From: Streptomyces yatensis
GTDB lineage: Bacteria > Actinomycetota > Actinomycetes > Streptomycetales > Streptomycetaceae
Assembly: GCF_018069625.1 (NCBI RefSeq)
Contig: NZ_CP072941.1
Span: 7,440,001-7,504,000 of the forward strand
DNA length: 64,000 bases
Reading direction: 5' to 3'
Below are positions 27,702-36,090 of the stretch, piece after piece (the stretch's first letter is position 1; each line of letters starts with the position of its first letter). The position numbers were made by a program, and so were the translations under genes. Below the pieces are notes generated by a model that saw only the letters and a list, made by a program, of their open reading frames with translations, did not search any database and was not told where the DNA came from.

Positions 27702-28487
27702 ATGAGCGGTGTCATGAAGCGTATGGGGATGATCTTCCGCGCGAAGGCCAACAAGGCCCTGGACCGGGCCGAGGACCCGCGCGAGACCCTTGACTACTCG
27801 TACCAGAAACAGCTCGAGCTGCTCCAGAAGGTGCGGCGTGGCGTTGCCGACGTGGCGACCTCGCGCAAGCGCCTGGAGCTGCAGCTCAACCAGTTGCAGG
27901 GGCAGTCCACCAAGCTGGAGGACCAGGGGCGCAAGGCGCTCGCGCTCGGCCGGGAGGACCTGGCCCGCGAGGCGCTCTCCCGCCGTGCCGCACTGCAGCA
28001 GCAGGTCACCGATCTGGAGACCCAGCACCAGACGCTGCAGGGCGAGGAGGAGAAGCTGACCCTGGCCGCCCAGCGGCTGCAGGCCAAGGTCGACGCCTTC
28101 CGCACGCGCAAGGAGACCATCAAGGCCACCTACACCGCGGCCCAGGCGCAGACCCGGATCGGCGAGGCGTTCTCCGGCATCTCCGAGGAGATGGGCGACG
28201 TCGGCATGGCGATCCAGCGTGCCGAGGACAAGACGGCGCAGCTGCAGGCCCGCGCGGGCGCGATCGACGAGCTGCTGGCTTCCGGCGCCCTGGACGACCA
28301 GTCCGGCATGGCCAAGGACGACATCGCGGCCGAGCTCGACCGGATCTCCGGCGGTACGGACGTGGAGCTGGAGCTGCAGCGGATGAAGGCCGAGCTGGCC
28401 GGCGGCAGCCCGCAGCAGGCGATCGAGGGCGGCAAGACGGACGAGGCCCAGCAGTCCCAGACCCCGCACAAGTTCGACAAGCAGTAG
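27702..28487 (+). CDS. pspA: PspA/IM30-family membrane-stress protein
   Basis: 261 residues from ATG 27702; the upstream extension is not conserved in character. Almost the whole protein is helical coiled coil (residues 25-190), starting with the amphipathic MKRMGMIFRAKANKALDRAE and the family hallmark EDPRETLDYSYQKQLELLQK. PspA oligomers bind and repair stressed inner membranes. The C-terminal acidic, Gln-rich tail is variable. The PspAA gene follows after 39 bp, forming an operon ended by the hairpin at 28866. A two-component system lies just downstream. Confidence 0.93.
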   Translation: MSGVMKRMGMIFRAKANKALDRAEDPRETLDYSYQKQLELLQKVRRGVADVATSRKRLELQLNQLQGQSTKLEDQGRKALALGREDLAREALSRRAALQQQVTDLETQHQTLQGEEEKLTLAAQRLQAKVDAFRTRKETIKATYTAAQAQTRIGEAFSGISEEMGDVGMAIQRAEDKTAQLQARAGAIDELLASGALDDQSGMAKDDIAAELDRISGGTDVELELQRMKAELAGGSPQQAIEGGKTDEAQQSQTPHKFDKQ

Positions 28488-28526
28488 CCCGCGCCCCGCC
28501 TGGGCGAGGTCTCCGAGGAGGTCGTC

Positions 28527-28805
28527 ATGATCGTACGGATCATGGGGGAGGGCCAGGTGCGGGTGGCCGAGAGCCATCTGCCCGGGCTGAACAGGCTGGA
28601 CGACGAACTGCTCGCCGAGATCGAGGGCGGTGATCACGAGGGCTTCCGGAAGACCCTGGGCGCGCTGCTGGACGCGGTGCGCTCGGCCGGTGAGCCCCTG
28701 CCCGACGACGCGCTCCAGCCGTCCGAGCTGATCCTCCCCGCGGCGGACGCGACCCTCGAGGAAGTCAAGGCGATGCTCAAGGACGACGGCCTCATTCCGG
28801 GCTAG
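28527..28805 (+). CDS. PspAA-domain small protein, PspA partner
   Basis: 92 residues from ATG 28527 with GAGGAGG at 28515-28521. It begins MIVRIMGEGQVRVAE and contains NRLDDELLAEIEGGDHEGFR and PSELILPAADATLEEV, the pattern of the PspAA domain found next to PspA in actinobacteria and cyanobacteria. No membrane segment. It probably binds or tunes PspA (inference from gene pairing). Confidence 0.85.
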   Translation: MIVRIMGEGQVRVAESHLPGLNRLDDELLAEIEGGDHEGFRKTLGALLDAVRSAGEPLPDDALQPSELILPAADATLEEVKAMLKDDGLIPG

Positions 28806-28865
28806 TGCGACGCACCCCCGGACCACACTCCAGCACAGGTCGTGCCTCCCCTCACCGGCCGGGTA

Positions 28866-28893
28866 CGGGCCGCCCAGGAAACCGGGCGGCCCG
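28866..28893 (+). terminator. Terminator of pspA-pspAA
   Basis: CGGGCCGCCC pairs with GGGCGGCCCG around an eight-base loop, 61 bp after pspAA and 25 bp before the histidine kinase start. Confidence 0.75.
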
Positions 28894-28917
28894 CGGCGGC
28901 CCTTACCGTTGGATTCC

Positions 28918-30186
28918 GTGACTCCCCTCGCCGTCGGGCCGGGTCTGGCCCGTCCGCACCGCTGGCTGTGTGCCCACCCCCGCGCCCTGGACACCCTGGT
29001 GGCGATCGGGGTCCTCGCGCTGATCCTGATCGGCGCGGTGGCCGGTCCGCGCATGCGCCACCAGTCGCTGGGCCCCCTGTTCGTGCTGCTGGCCGTGCTC
29101 GTCGCCGGCTCGCTGATCTTCCGCCGCGATCTGCCGCGCGGGGTGCTCGCCTTCACCGTCGCCCTCACCCTCGTCGAGATCGTCACCAATGACGTGGGCC
29201 CGCCGCGCACCTCGATCGTGTTCGGGGTCGTGGTGGCGCTCTACACCGCCGCGACCCGCACCGACCGGCCCACCACCTGGCGGCTCGGCGCCGCCACGGC
29301 CGTGCTGCTCACCGGGGCCGGGATGCTCTTCGCGCTCAACCCCTGGTACTCGCAGGAGAACTGGGGCCTGTTCGCCTGGGCCGGGCTGGCCGCGGCCACC
29401 GGTGACGCGGTGCGCAGCCGGCGCGCGTACATCGCCGCCATCGAGGAGCGGGCGGTCCGCGCCGAGCGCACCCGTGAGGAGGAGGCGCGCCGCCGGGTCG
29501 CCGAGGAGCGGCTGCGGATCGCCCGGGAGCTGCACGATGTCGTGGCGCATCACATCGCGCTCGTCAACGTCCAGGCCGGGGTCGCCTCCCATGTCATGGA
29601 CAACCGCCCGGACCAGGCCAAGGAGGCACTCGCCCACGTACGGCAGGCGAGCCGCTCGGCGCTGGACGAGCTGCGCGCCACGGTCGGCCTGCTGCGGCAG
29701 TACGGCGACCCCGCCGCCCCCACCGAACCGGCTCCCGGCCTCGCCGTCCTGGACCAGCTCGTGGACGGCTTCGTACGGGCCGGGATGCGGGTCCGGGTCC
29801 GGGCGCAGCCGCCGGAGTCGCTGGGCCCGCTGCCGGGCTCGGTGGACCTCACGGCCTACCGGGTCGTCCAGGAGGCGCTGACCAATGTGCACAAGCACGC
29901 CGGGCCCGGGGCCACGGCCGAGGTCCGCATCGCCCGGGTCGGGGGCGCCGCCGGGAGCGCCCTGGAGGTCACGGTCGAGGACGACGGGGCGGGGACGCGG
30001 CCCGAGGGGCCGGAGGGGGAGCCCCCGGCACCCGGGGAGGAGACCGGCGGCGGCGGACACGGTCTGCTGGGCATGCGCGAGCGGGTGACCGCGCTGCGCG
30101 GCAGCTGCGAGGCGGCACCCCTGCCCGAGGGCGGTTTCCGGGTGCGGGTGAGACTTCCTCTGCAGCCGCGTAGGGGAGGGGACTGA
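28918..30186 (+). CDS. NarL-type sensor histidine kinase
   Basis: 422 residues from GTG 28918; TTG 28909 is an in-frame alternative and neither has a clear ribosome-binding site. The first 150 residues hold four to five membrane helices. A short coiled region leads to HisKA_3 with the phospho-accepting His in RIARELHDVVAHHIALVN. The HATPase has the N box VVQEALTNVHKHAG and G box GHGLLGMRERV. It phosphorylates the response regulator encoded next, with which it overlaps (TGATG at 30184). Position after pspA-pspAA hints at envelope sensing (inference). Confidence 0.9.
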   Translation: MTPLAVGPGLARPHRWLCAHPRALDTLVAIGVLALILIGAVAGPRMRHQSLGPLFVLLAVLVAGSLIFRRDLPRGVLAFTVALTLVEIVTNDVGPPRTSIVFGVVVALYTAATRTDRPTTWRLGAATAVLLTGAGMLFALNPWYSQENWGLFAWAGLAAATGDAVRSRRAYIAAIEERAVRAERTREEEARRRVAEERLRIARELHDVVAHHIALVNVQAGVASHVMDNRPDQAKEALAHVRQASRSALDELRATVGLLRQYGDPAAPTEPAPGLAVLDQLVDGFVRAGMRVRVRAQPPESLGPLPGSVDLTAYRVVQEALTNVHKHAGPGATAEVRIARVGGAAGSALEVTVEDDGAGTRPEGPEGEPPAPGEETGGGGHGLLGMRERVTALRGSCEAAPLPEGGFRVRVRLPLQPRRGGD

Positions 30187-30863
30187 TGACGATCAAGGTG
30201 CTGCTCGCGGACGATCAGGCGCTGCTGCGCAGTGCGTTCCGCGTTCTGGTGGACTCCGAGGCGGACATGGAGGTGGTGGGGGAGGCGTCCGACGGCGCGC
30301 AGGCGGTGGAGATCGCCCGTACCCGGGGCGCCGACGTCGTCCTGATGGACATCCGGATGCCCGGTACGGACGGACTGGCCGCGACCCGCATGATCACCGA
30401 GGATCCGCAGCTGGCGGACGTCCGGGTGGTCATGCTGACGACCTTCGAGGTCGACGAGTACGTGGTGGACTCGCTGCGCGCGGGGGCCAGCGGCTTCCTC
30501 GGCAAGGGCGCCGAACCCGATGAGCTGCTCGCGGCGATCCGCATCGCGGCCGCCGGCGAGGCGCTGCTGTCCCCGGCCGCGACCAAGGGGCTGATCGCCC
30601 GCTTCCTGGCCCAGGGCGACGGGAGCGGCGACGAGGGCGCCTATGACGCCTCACGGCTGGACGCCCTCACCGTCCGCGAGCGCGAGGTCCTGGTCCAGGT
30701 CGGGGGCGGGCTGTCCAACGACGAGATCGCCGCCCGGCTGGAGGTCAGCCCGCTCACGGTCAAGACGCATGTCAACCGCGCGATGGCCAAGCTGGGCGCC
30801 CGCGATCGCGCCCAGCTGGTGGTGATCGCCTACGAGACGGGCCTGGTCCGCGCAGGCGCCTAG
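30186..30863 (+). CDS. NarL/FixJ-family response regulator
   Basis: 225 residues from ATG 30186, overlapping the kinase stop. The receiver domain has VLLADDQALLRSAF, the phospho-Asp in VVLMDIRMPGTDGLAA, the switch Thr in VVMLTTFEVDEYV and a Lys in GFLGKGAEPDELL. The C-terminal LuxR helix-turn-helix is LTVREREVLVQVGGGLSNDE with VSPLTVKTHVNRAMAKLGAR. A transcription factor forming a pair with the upstream kinase. Its gene ends at a large inverted repeat. Confidence 0.93.
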   Translation: MTIKVLLADDQALLRSAFRVLVDSEADMEVVGEASDGAQAVEIARTRGADVVLMDIRMPGTDGLAATRMITEDPQLADVRVVMLTTFEVDEYVVDSLRAGASGFLGKGAEPDELLAAIRIAAAGEALLSPAATKGLIARFLAQGDGSGDEGAYDASRLDALTVREREVLVQVGGGLSNDEIAARLEVSPLTVKTHVNRAMAKLGARDRAQLVVIAYETGLVRAGA

Positions 30864-30869
30864 CGCCCG

Positions 30870-31190
30870 CCCGGCGAACCTTTCCCCTCCCCGCCCCTCC
30901 CCGAAACCGGGGCTCCGCCCCAGCCCCCGGAGTCTGGGGCTCTGCCCCGGATCCCGGACGGGAGTCCGCCCCGGGTCTCGGACCGGGGCTCTGCCCTGGG
31001 CCCCGGAGGGGAGTCTGCCCCCGCCCGGTCCCGGGCTCTGCCCCAGGCCCCGGACAGGGGCTCTGCCCCAGCCTCCGGAACCGGGGCTCTGGCCCGGGCT
31101 CCGGGGTCTGGGGCGGAGCCCCAGTTGTGGGAGGGGGCGGGGAGGGGAAAGGCCCGCCGCAGGCGCCACCCGGGGCGCCCACCCCCATCG
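30870..31190. repeat. Dispersed palindromic repeat, copy C, expanded into a tandem array
   Basis: The 344-bp gap between convergent genes begins with a roughly 50-bp arm (CCTTTCCCCTCCCCGCCCC, GGGGCTCCGCCCCAG). It ends with the complementary arm (CTGGGGCGGAGCCCC, GGGGCGGGGAGGGGAAAGG). Between the arms a 34-37 bp unit containing GGGGCTCTGCCCC and CCCCGGA repeats about seven times. Each unit is itself a small palindrome. Confidence 0.85.
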
Positions 31191-31207
31191 CCGAAACCCA
31201 ACGCCCC

Positions 31208-32395
31208 CTACGGCAGCGCCAGCATCCGCTCCAGGGCCAGCTTGGCGAAGTGCTCCGTCTCCTCGTCGACCTGGATGCGGTTGACCACCTTGCCGGCCAC
31301 CAGCGACTCCAGCGCCCAGACCAGATGCGGCAGATCGATCCGGTTCATGGTCGAGCAGAAGCAGACCGTCTTGTCGAGGAAGACGATCTCCTTGCCCTGG
31401 TCGGCGAAACGATTGGCCAGGCGCCGTACGAGATTCAACTCCGTGCCGATCGCCCACTTCGAACCGGCGGGGGCGGCCTCCAGGGTCTTGATGATGTACT
31501 CGGTCGAGCCCACGTAGTCGGCCGCCGCCACGACCTCGTGCTTGCACTCGGGGTGCACCAGCACGTTCACACCCGGTATCCGCTCGCGCACATCGTTGAC
31601 CGAGTCCAGCGAGAAGCGGCCGTGCACCGAGCAGTGGCCGCGCCACAGGATCATCGTCGCGGCGCGCAGCTGCTCGGGGGTGAGCCCGCCGTTCGGCTTG
31701 TGCGGGTTGTAGACGACGCAGTCCTCCAGCGACATGCCCATGTCGCGGACCGCCGTATTGCGCCCGAGGTGCTGATCGGGCAGGAACAGCACCTTCTGGC
31801 CCTGCTGGAACGCCCACTCCAGCGCCCGCTCGGCATTGGAGGACGTGCAGATCGTGCCGCCGTGCTTGCCGGTGAACGCCTTGATGTCGGCCGAGGAGTT
31901 CATGTACGAGACGGGCACCGTCGCCTCCGCGACGCCCGCCTCGGTCAGCACCTCCCAGCACTCGGCGACCTGCTCGGCCGTGGCCATGTCGGCCATCGAG
32001 CAGCCGGCCGCCAGATCGGGGAGGACGACCTGCTGGGCCTCGGTGGTGAGGATGTCGGCGGACTCGGCCATGAAGTGCACACCGCAGAAGACGATGTACT
32101 CCGCGTCCGGCCGCGCCGCCGCGTCCCGGGCCAGCTTGAAGGAGTCACCGGTGACATCAGCGAACTCGATGACCTCGTCGCGCTGGTAGTGGTGACCGAG
32201 CACGAAGACCTTGTCCCCGAGCTTCTCCTTGGCCGCGCGGGCGCGGGCCACCAGATCCGGGTCGGAGGGCGCCGGAAGGTCTCCCGGGCATTCCACGCCG
32301 CGCTCGCTGCGGGGGTCGGCCTCCCGGCCGAGAAGCAGCAGAGCGAGCGGGGTCGGCTGCACGTCGAGGGGCTGGGCGGTGGTCACGTCACGCAC
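31208..32395 (-). CDS. nadA: Quinolinate synthase A
   Basis: 395 residues from GTG 32395; GTG at position 4 is an alternative start. It has the three [4Fe-4S] cysteines expected for NadA (within VFCGVHFMAESAD, VHPECKHEVVAAADY and TVCFCSTMNRIDLPHL) and substrate motifs VLGHHYQRDEVIEFAD and PHKPNGG. NadA condenses iminoaspartate with dihydroxyacetone phosphate to quinolinate in NAD synthesis. It is divergent from an Fe-S carrier gene. Its promoter region carries paired 13-bp palindromes. Confidence 0.95.
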   Translation of the reverse strand: MRDVTTAQPLDVQPTPLALLLLGREADPRSERGVECPGDLPAPSDPDLVARARAAKEKLGDKVFVLGHHYQRDEVIEFADVTGDSFKLARDAAARPDAEYIVFCGVHFMAESADILTTEAQQVVLPDLAAGCSMADMATAEQVAECWEVLTEAGVAEATVPVSYMNSSADIKAFTGKHGGTICTSSNAERALEWAFQQGQKVLFLPDQHLGRNTAVRDMGMSLEDCVVYNPHKPNGGLTPEQLRAATMILWRGHCSVHGRFSLDSVNDVRERIPGVNVLVHPECKHEVVAAADYVGSTEYIIKTLEAAPAGSKWAIGTELNLVRRLANRFADQGKEIVFLDKTVCFCSTMNRIDLPHLVWALESLVAGKVVNRIQVDEETEHFAKLALERMLALP

Positions 32396-32433
32396 CCTTC
32401 TTTCTTCGCTGGGACTTCGCTGGGAACCCTAAT

Positions 32434-32446
32434 CGTCAGAATGACG
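32434..32446. promoter_or_regulatory. Palindrome CGTCA-N3-TGACG near the nadA start site
   Basis: CGTCAGAATGACG is a perfect inverted repeat just downstream of a TATGAT -10 on the nadA strand (32453-32458). It is one of two perfect copies, centres 34 bp apart. Confidence 0.55.
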
Positions 32447-32452
32447 CTATCT

Positions 32453-32458
32453 ATCATA
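32453..32458 (-). promoter_or_regulatory. Candidate nadA -10 element
   Basis: TATGAT on the minus strand lies between the two CGTCA-N3-TGACG palindromes, about 58 bp before the nadA start. The -35 position overlaps the second palindrome. Confidence 0.5.
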
Positions 32459-32467
32459 GCCGCTTCA

Positions 32468-32480
32468 CGTCACTTTGACG
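32468..32480. promoter_or_regulatory. Palindrome CGTCA-N3-TGACG in the nadA -35 region
   Basis: CGTCACTTTGACG is the second perfect copy. A weaker third version, TGTCGATGTGACG, follows at 32491-32503. The three sites lie in the nadA/erpA-like divergent gap and could serve a repressor of either gene. Confidence 0.55.
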
Positions 32481-32633
32481 AGAGGCATTGTGTCGATGTG
32501 ACGCATTCCGGTGCGTCCAGCCGTATGCGAGCATGAAGGACAGCGGGAGATAAGCGCTGGGCCCGGAATGAATCCGGGACGCCGTTGGTTGGTTCCGACG
32601 GCAAGTAGTCCGTACGACCCGGGAGAGAAGCAG

Positions 32634-32987
32634 ATGACCGTTCAGGACGAGACCACCGCGAGCGAGGGCATCATCCTGTCCGACGCCGCCGCGTCGAAGG
32701 TCAAGAGCCTGCTGGAGCAGGAGGGCCGCGACGACCTCGCGCTGCGCGTCGCCGTCCAGCCCGGCGGCTGCTCCGGCCTGCGCTACCAGCTCTTCTTCGA
32801 CGAGCGCTCGCTCGACGGCGACGTCGTCAAGGACTTCGGCGGCGTCAAGGTCGTGACCGACCGCATGAGCGCCCCGTACCTGGGCGGTGCCTCGATCGAC
32901 TTCGTCGACACCATCGAGAAGCAGGGCTTCACCATCGACAACCCGAACGCCACGGGTTCCTGCGCCTGCGGCGACTCCTTCAGCTGA
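32634..32987 (+). CDS. erpA: A-type iron-sulfur carrier, ErpA/HesB family
   Basis: 117 residues from ATG 32634 with GGGAGAG upstream. The three cluster-binding cysteines are in QPGGCSGLRYQLFFDE and GSCACGDSF, with typical ILSDAAASKVKSLLEQEG and YLGGASIDFVDTIEKQGF. Such proteins hand [4Fe-4S] clusters to client enzymes. Quinolinate synthase, encoded divergently 238 bp away, is a plausible client. Rieske protein QcrA, encoded further right, is another Fe-S protein of the region. Confidence 0.92.
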   Translation: MTVQDETTASEGIILSDAAASKVKSLLEQEGRDDLALRVAVQPGGCSGLRYQLFFDERSLDGDVVKDFGGVKVVTDRMSAPYLGGASIDFVDTIEKQGFTIDNPNATGSCACGDSFS

Positions 32988-33015
32988 GCCCCCGGCGCGG
33001 CGGAAAACAGCGAAA

Positions 33016-33052
33016 CGGAAGGGGGCGGGCCCATCGGGCCCGCCCCCTTCCG
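33016..33052. terminator. Strong bidirectional terminator
   Basis: A perfect 17-bp stem, CGGAAGGGGGCGGGCCC with its complement, and a three-base loop lie between the convergent erpA-like gene (stop 32987) and the exported protein (stop 33082). Confidence 0.9.
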
Positions 33053-33081
33053 CATGTTCCGCCCCGGCTCGGGTCGCCCGC

Positions 33082-34596
33082 TCACTTACGCAGCGGCACC
33101 GTCTCGCCGGTGGAGCCGTCCACGACCTTCCGGCCGTCCAGCGGCTCCTTCAGCGTCACCTTCCGGTCCAGCTGCTTGGCGACGAGGATGCAGGCCCGCC
33201 CCGGATGGGTCGGCTTGCTCTTGAGCTCCAGCGTCACCTGCTTGGAGGTCTCCTTCGCCGAGACCGAGTAGGTGTTGCAGACACCGCCCCAGAAGCGCAG
33301 CGTCAGGGTCTTGCCGTCCACGCGGTACGAGGTGATGTCATCCGGCTTGGAGGTCCGGTTCCCCTTGCCCGGCCGGGTCGACGGGGAGTGGCCCGGCTCC
33401 TGGGCCTTCTTGATGAACTCCGGCTTCACCGCGGGGTAGGGGAGGGTGACCGCCACCCGGTTGGTCCCGGTCGGCTTGGTCTCGAAGATCCACGACGGCA
33501 CCAGCGCCCGCCGGCCGTCCACCATGTGCGAGGCGAGGCCGAACGTCACCTTGCGCACATCCACCTTGCCCGACGGGCCATCGCCCTTGGCCGACGTCGA
33601 GTTGAGCCGCTCCAGCGCCTGCTCCGCGCTGAGCACCGGATAGGTGTCGTCCTCCTTGGGCTTCGCCAGCGTGCCGCTGCCGCCGACCAGCTGGCCGTCG
33701 GCGCCGACCTGCAGACTGGTCCCCCAGCCGTAGGTGGGCAGATCGCCCACCTTCGGATCGGCGTTGACCATCCGCACGGCGCCGTAGAGGCCGCTCGCGT
33801 CCAGCTTCGCGTCCGACAGCCCGAGCGCCTCGAGCACCGGCTCGGCGGTGTGCTGGGCCTTCTCCTCGGACACGGCCGCCTCGCGGCCCTCGGCGGCGCC
33901 GTTGTCACCGCGCTTGTCGCCGTCGCGGTAGGTCGGGCAGCTCTTGTCGGCCCCGTCCGCCCCGTCGCCCTTGTCGGTCCGCCCGGCCTTCTTCGGGTCC
34001 GGCTTCGCTTCCGGCTTCGCTTCCGGCTTCGCGTCGGGTTTCCCGTCCGGGTGGACGCAGGACGTACCGCCCGGCGACCCATAGCGCGAGTACGACCAGC
34101 TGCCCGGTCCGGTCCGGCTCACCCGCAGCGTCGGGCCGCTCGCGTCCGGGGTGCCGCCGACCTTCCAGTACCCGTGGTCGGCGCGGGGGCTGCCGGCGAC
34201 GTCCAGCGCCTTCGCCAGCCGCGCCACATCGGCCTTGGTGACCTTCGGGTCGGTCAGATAGACCGGGGCCTCCTTCGGCCCGTCCGGCAGCTTGCCCGTG
34301 ACGACGTAGCGGCCGCCGTGCGGATCGGGCTCGCCGGGCGCGATGCCCTCGTTCCCTCCTCGCTCGCCGCCCGGAGAGGCGTAGGCGTCCAGTGCGAGGG
34401 GCTTGGGCGCTCCGTCCTCGCCCGCCGCACCCGGACCCCGGGTGCCGCCATCCGCCGCGGTGGAGGCCCAGTAGGCGCCGCCACCTCCGGCGACCAGCAC
34501 CGCGGCCGCCACCGATACGACGGCCAGCGGCGAGCGCCGGCGCGGTCGGGGAGTGTCGTCGGGGGTCTGCGGGGTGTCGGTGTCCTCGGTGCTCAC
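33082..34596 (-). CDS. Membrane-anchored exported protein of unknown function
   Basis: 504 residues from GTG 34596, preceded by AAAGGAG. A short charged N-terminus (RPRRRSPLAVVSVAAAVLVA) gives one membrane anchor and a large exported part without a lipobox. A disordered segment with KPEAKPEAKPD units lies near the middle. Two cysteines flank a C-terminal WGGVCNTYSVSAKE/RACILVAKQL pair that could form a disulfide. Beta-rich repeats (VGGTPDASGPTLRV, YGWGTSLQVGAD) are seen. I do not recognise the family. Actinobacterial ErpA genes are often next to such a membrane protein. Confidence 0.8.
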   Translation of the reverse strand: MSTEDTDTPQTPDDTPRPRRRSPLAVVSVAAAVLVAGGGGAYWASTAADGGTRGPGAAGEDGAPKPLALDAYASPGGERGGNEGIAPGEPDPHGGRYVVTGKLPDGPKEAPVYLTDPKVTKADVARLAKALDVAGSPRADHGYWKVGGTPDASGPTLRVSRTGPGSWSYSRYGSPGGTSCVHPDGKPDAKPEAKPEAKPDPKKAGRTDKGDGADGADKSCPTYRDGDKRGDNGAAEGREAAVSEEKAQHTAEPVLEALGLSDAKLDASGLYGAVRMVNADPKVGDLPTYGWGTSLQVGADGQLVGGSGTLAKPKEDDTYPVLSAEQALERLNSTSAKGDGPSGKVDVRKVTFGLASHMVDGRRALVPSWIFETKPTGTNRVAVTLPYPAVKPEFIKKAQEPGHSPSTRPGKGNRTSKPDDITSYRVDGKTLTLRFWGGVCNTYSVSAKETSKQVTLELKSKPTHPGRACILVAKQLDRKVTLKEPLDGRKVVDGSTGETVPLRK

Positions 34597-34687
34597 CGTT
34601 TCGCTCCTTTGGCTCCGCTCACGTTCTACGGTCCCATCCCTCGCGAGGAGATGCCGATGAGACGGAGCCGGGGCGCGCCCGGTTCCT

Positions 34688-34912
34688 TCAGTCGCCGTAG
34701 TCCGACATGCCGGCCAGCAGATCGGCCGATGCCGCGGGTACGCTGATCCCCCGGATGCGGGAGGGGGCGACCGGTGAAACATGCCTGGCGGGAGGCGATA
34801 CGGTGACCGCCCAGTGCGGCGCCATCCGGGCACCGTCGCCGCGCAGCTCCTCCAGATACTCGGGCTCGATGGCTCCGGTGGCGGGAAGGGCGGGGCTGAG
34901 GTGCTGGGGCAT
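34688..34912 (-). CDS. Orphan 74-residue small protein with strong ribosome-binding site
   Basis: 74 residues from ATG 34912, with AGGAGG five bases upstream. It is cysteine-free and Pro/Ala/Ser-rich: AIEPEYLEELRGDG near residue 14, then RIRGISVPAASADLLAGM, ending MSDYGD. No signal peptide or membrane helix. I do not recognise it. It has a precursor-peptide look (acidic N-terminal helix, short hydrophilic C-terminus), but no modifying enzyme is adjacent. It is divergent from the PfkB kinase and 92 bp upstream of the exported protein on the same strand, so the two may be co-transcribed. Confidence 0.6.
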   Translation of the reverse strand: MPQHLSPALPATGAIEPEYLEELRGDGARMAPHWAVTVSPPARHVSPVAPSRIRGISVPAASADLLAGMSDYGD

Positions 34913-35082
34913 GATGCCTCCTGGTCCATGGGAGTCGCCGACGCGTACCCCCGTCCACGCACCGTATTCAGCCGGTGTCGGTGAAGAAAGCCCTACTATT
35001 GGGTAGTTTCTTCCATTCGTATGGACCGGGCTGAGCAGATAGCGTGAAGCGTCCGATCTCTCCGCCCCGCAGGAGCGACTCC

Positions 35083-36057
35083 GTGCGTATTGCCGTTACC
35101 GGCTCCATCGCCACCGACCATCTGATGTCCTTCCCCGGCCGCTTCGCCGATCAGCTGGTCGCCGATCAGCTGCATACGGTCTCCCTCTCCTTCCTGGTGG
35201 ACACGCTCGATGTCCGCCGTGGGGGAGTCGGCCCCAACATCTGTTTCGGCATGGGCGTGCTCGGCCTGAGCCCGATCCTGGTCGGCGCGGCCGGTGAGGA
35301 CTTCGCCGACTACCGCGCCTGGCTAGACCGGCACGGTGTGGACACCGCGTCCGTCCATATCTCCGAGGTCAAGCACACCGCGCGCTTCGTCTGCACCACC
35401 GACGCCGATCACAACCAGATCGCGTCCTTCTACACCGGCGCCATGAGCGAGGCCCGCCAGATCGAGCTGCAGCCGGTCGCGGAGCGCGCCGGCGGCCTCG
35501 ACCTCGTGCTGATCAGCGCGGACGACCCGGAGGCCATGGTCCGGCACACCGAGGAGTGCCGCTCGCGCGGCATCCCCTTCGCCGCCGACCCCTCCCAGCA
35601 GCTCGCCCGCATGGACGGGGAGGACATCCGGCTGCTGATCGGCGGCGCGGAGTACCTCTTCACCAATGAGTACGAGGCCGCGCTGATCGAGACCAAGACC
35701 GGCTGGACCGCGGAGCAGATCCTCTCCAAGGTCGGCACCCGGGTCACCACGCTGGGCGCGCAGGGCGTGCGCATCGACCGCGAGGGCGAGGAGCCCGTCG
35801 TCGTCGGCTGCCCGGAGGAGGACCAGAAGGCCGACCCGACCGGCGTCGGCGACGCCTTCCGCGCGGGCTTCCTCTCCGGCCTGTCCTGGAACCTCTCGCT
35901 GGAGCGCGCCGCCCAGGTGGGCTGCATGCTGGCGACGCTGGTCATCGAGACGGTCGGCACCCAGGAGTACGAGCTGCGCCGGGGCCACTTCATGGAGCGC
36001 TTCGCCAAGGCGTACGGCCATGAGGCGGCGGGCGAGATCGCGCCCCACCTCCCCTGA
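35083..36057 (+). CDS. PfkB-family carbohydrate kinase, adenosine-kinase-like
   Basis: 324 residues from GTG 35083, with AGGAG eight bases upstream. The N-terminal VRIAVTGSIATDHLMSFPG and GGVGPNICFGMGVLG (signature 1) and the C-terminal DPTGVGDAFRAGFLSGL with the anion-hole GD (signature 2) are diagnostic of PfkB kinases. Relatives in the same actinobacterial neighbourhood, between cta genes and erpA, include mycobacterial adenosine kinase, so a nucleoside substrate is likely (inference). A TACTAT -10 candidate lies at 34994-34999. Confidence 0.88.
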   Translation: MRIAVTGSIATDHLMSFPGRFADQLVADQLHTVSLSFLVDTLDVRRGGVGPNICFGMGVLGLSPILVGAAGEDFADYRAWLDRHGVDTASVHISEVKHTARFVCTTDADHNQIASFYTGAMSEARQIELQPVAERAGGLDLVLISADDPEAMVRHTEECRSRGIPFAADPSQQLARMDGEDIRLLIGGAEYLFTNEYEAALIETKTGWTAEQILSKVGTRVTTLGAQGVRIDREGEEPVVVGCPEEDQKADPTGVGDAFRAGFLSGLSWNLSLERAAQVGCMLATLVIETVGTQEYELRRGHFMERFAKAYGHEAAGEIAPHLP

Positions 36058-36090
36058 ACCCCGCTGGGCGCCCAGGGGGCCGTCGCTCCC

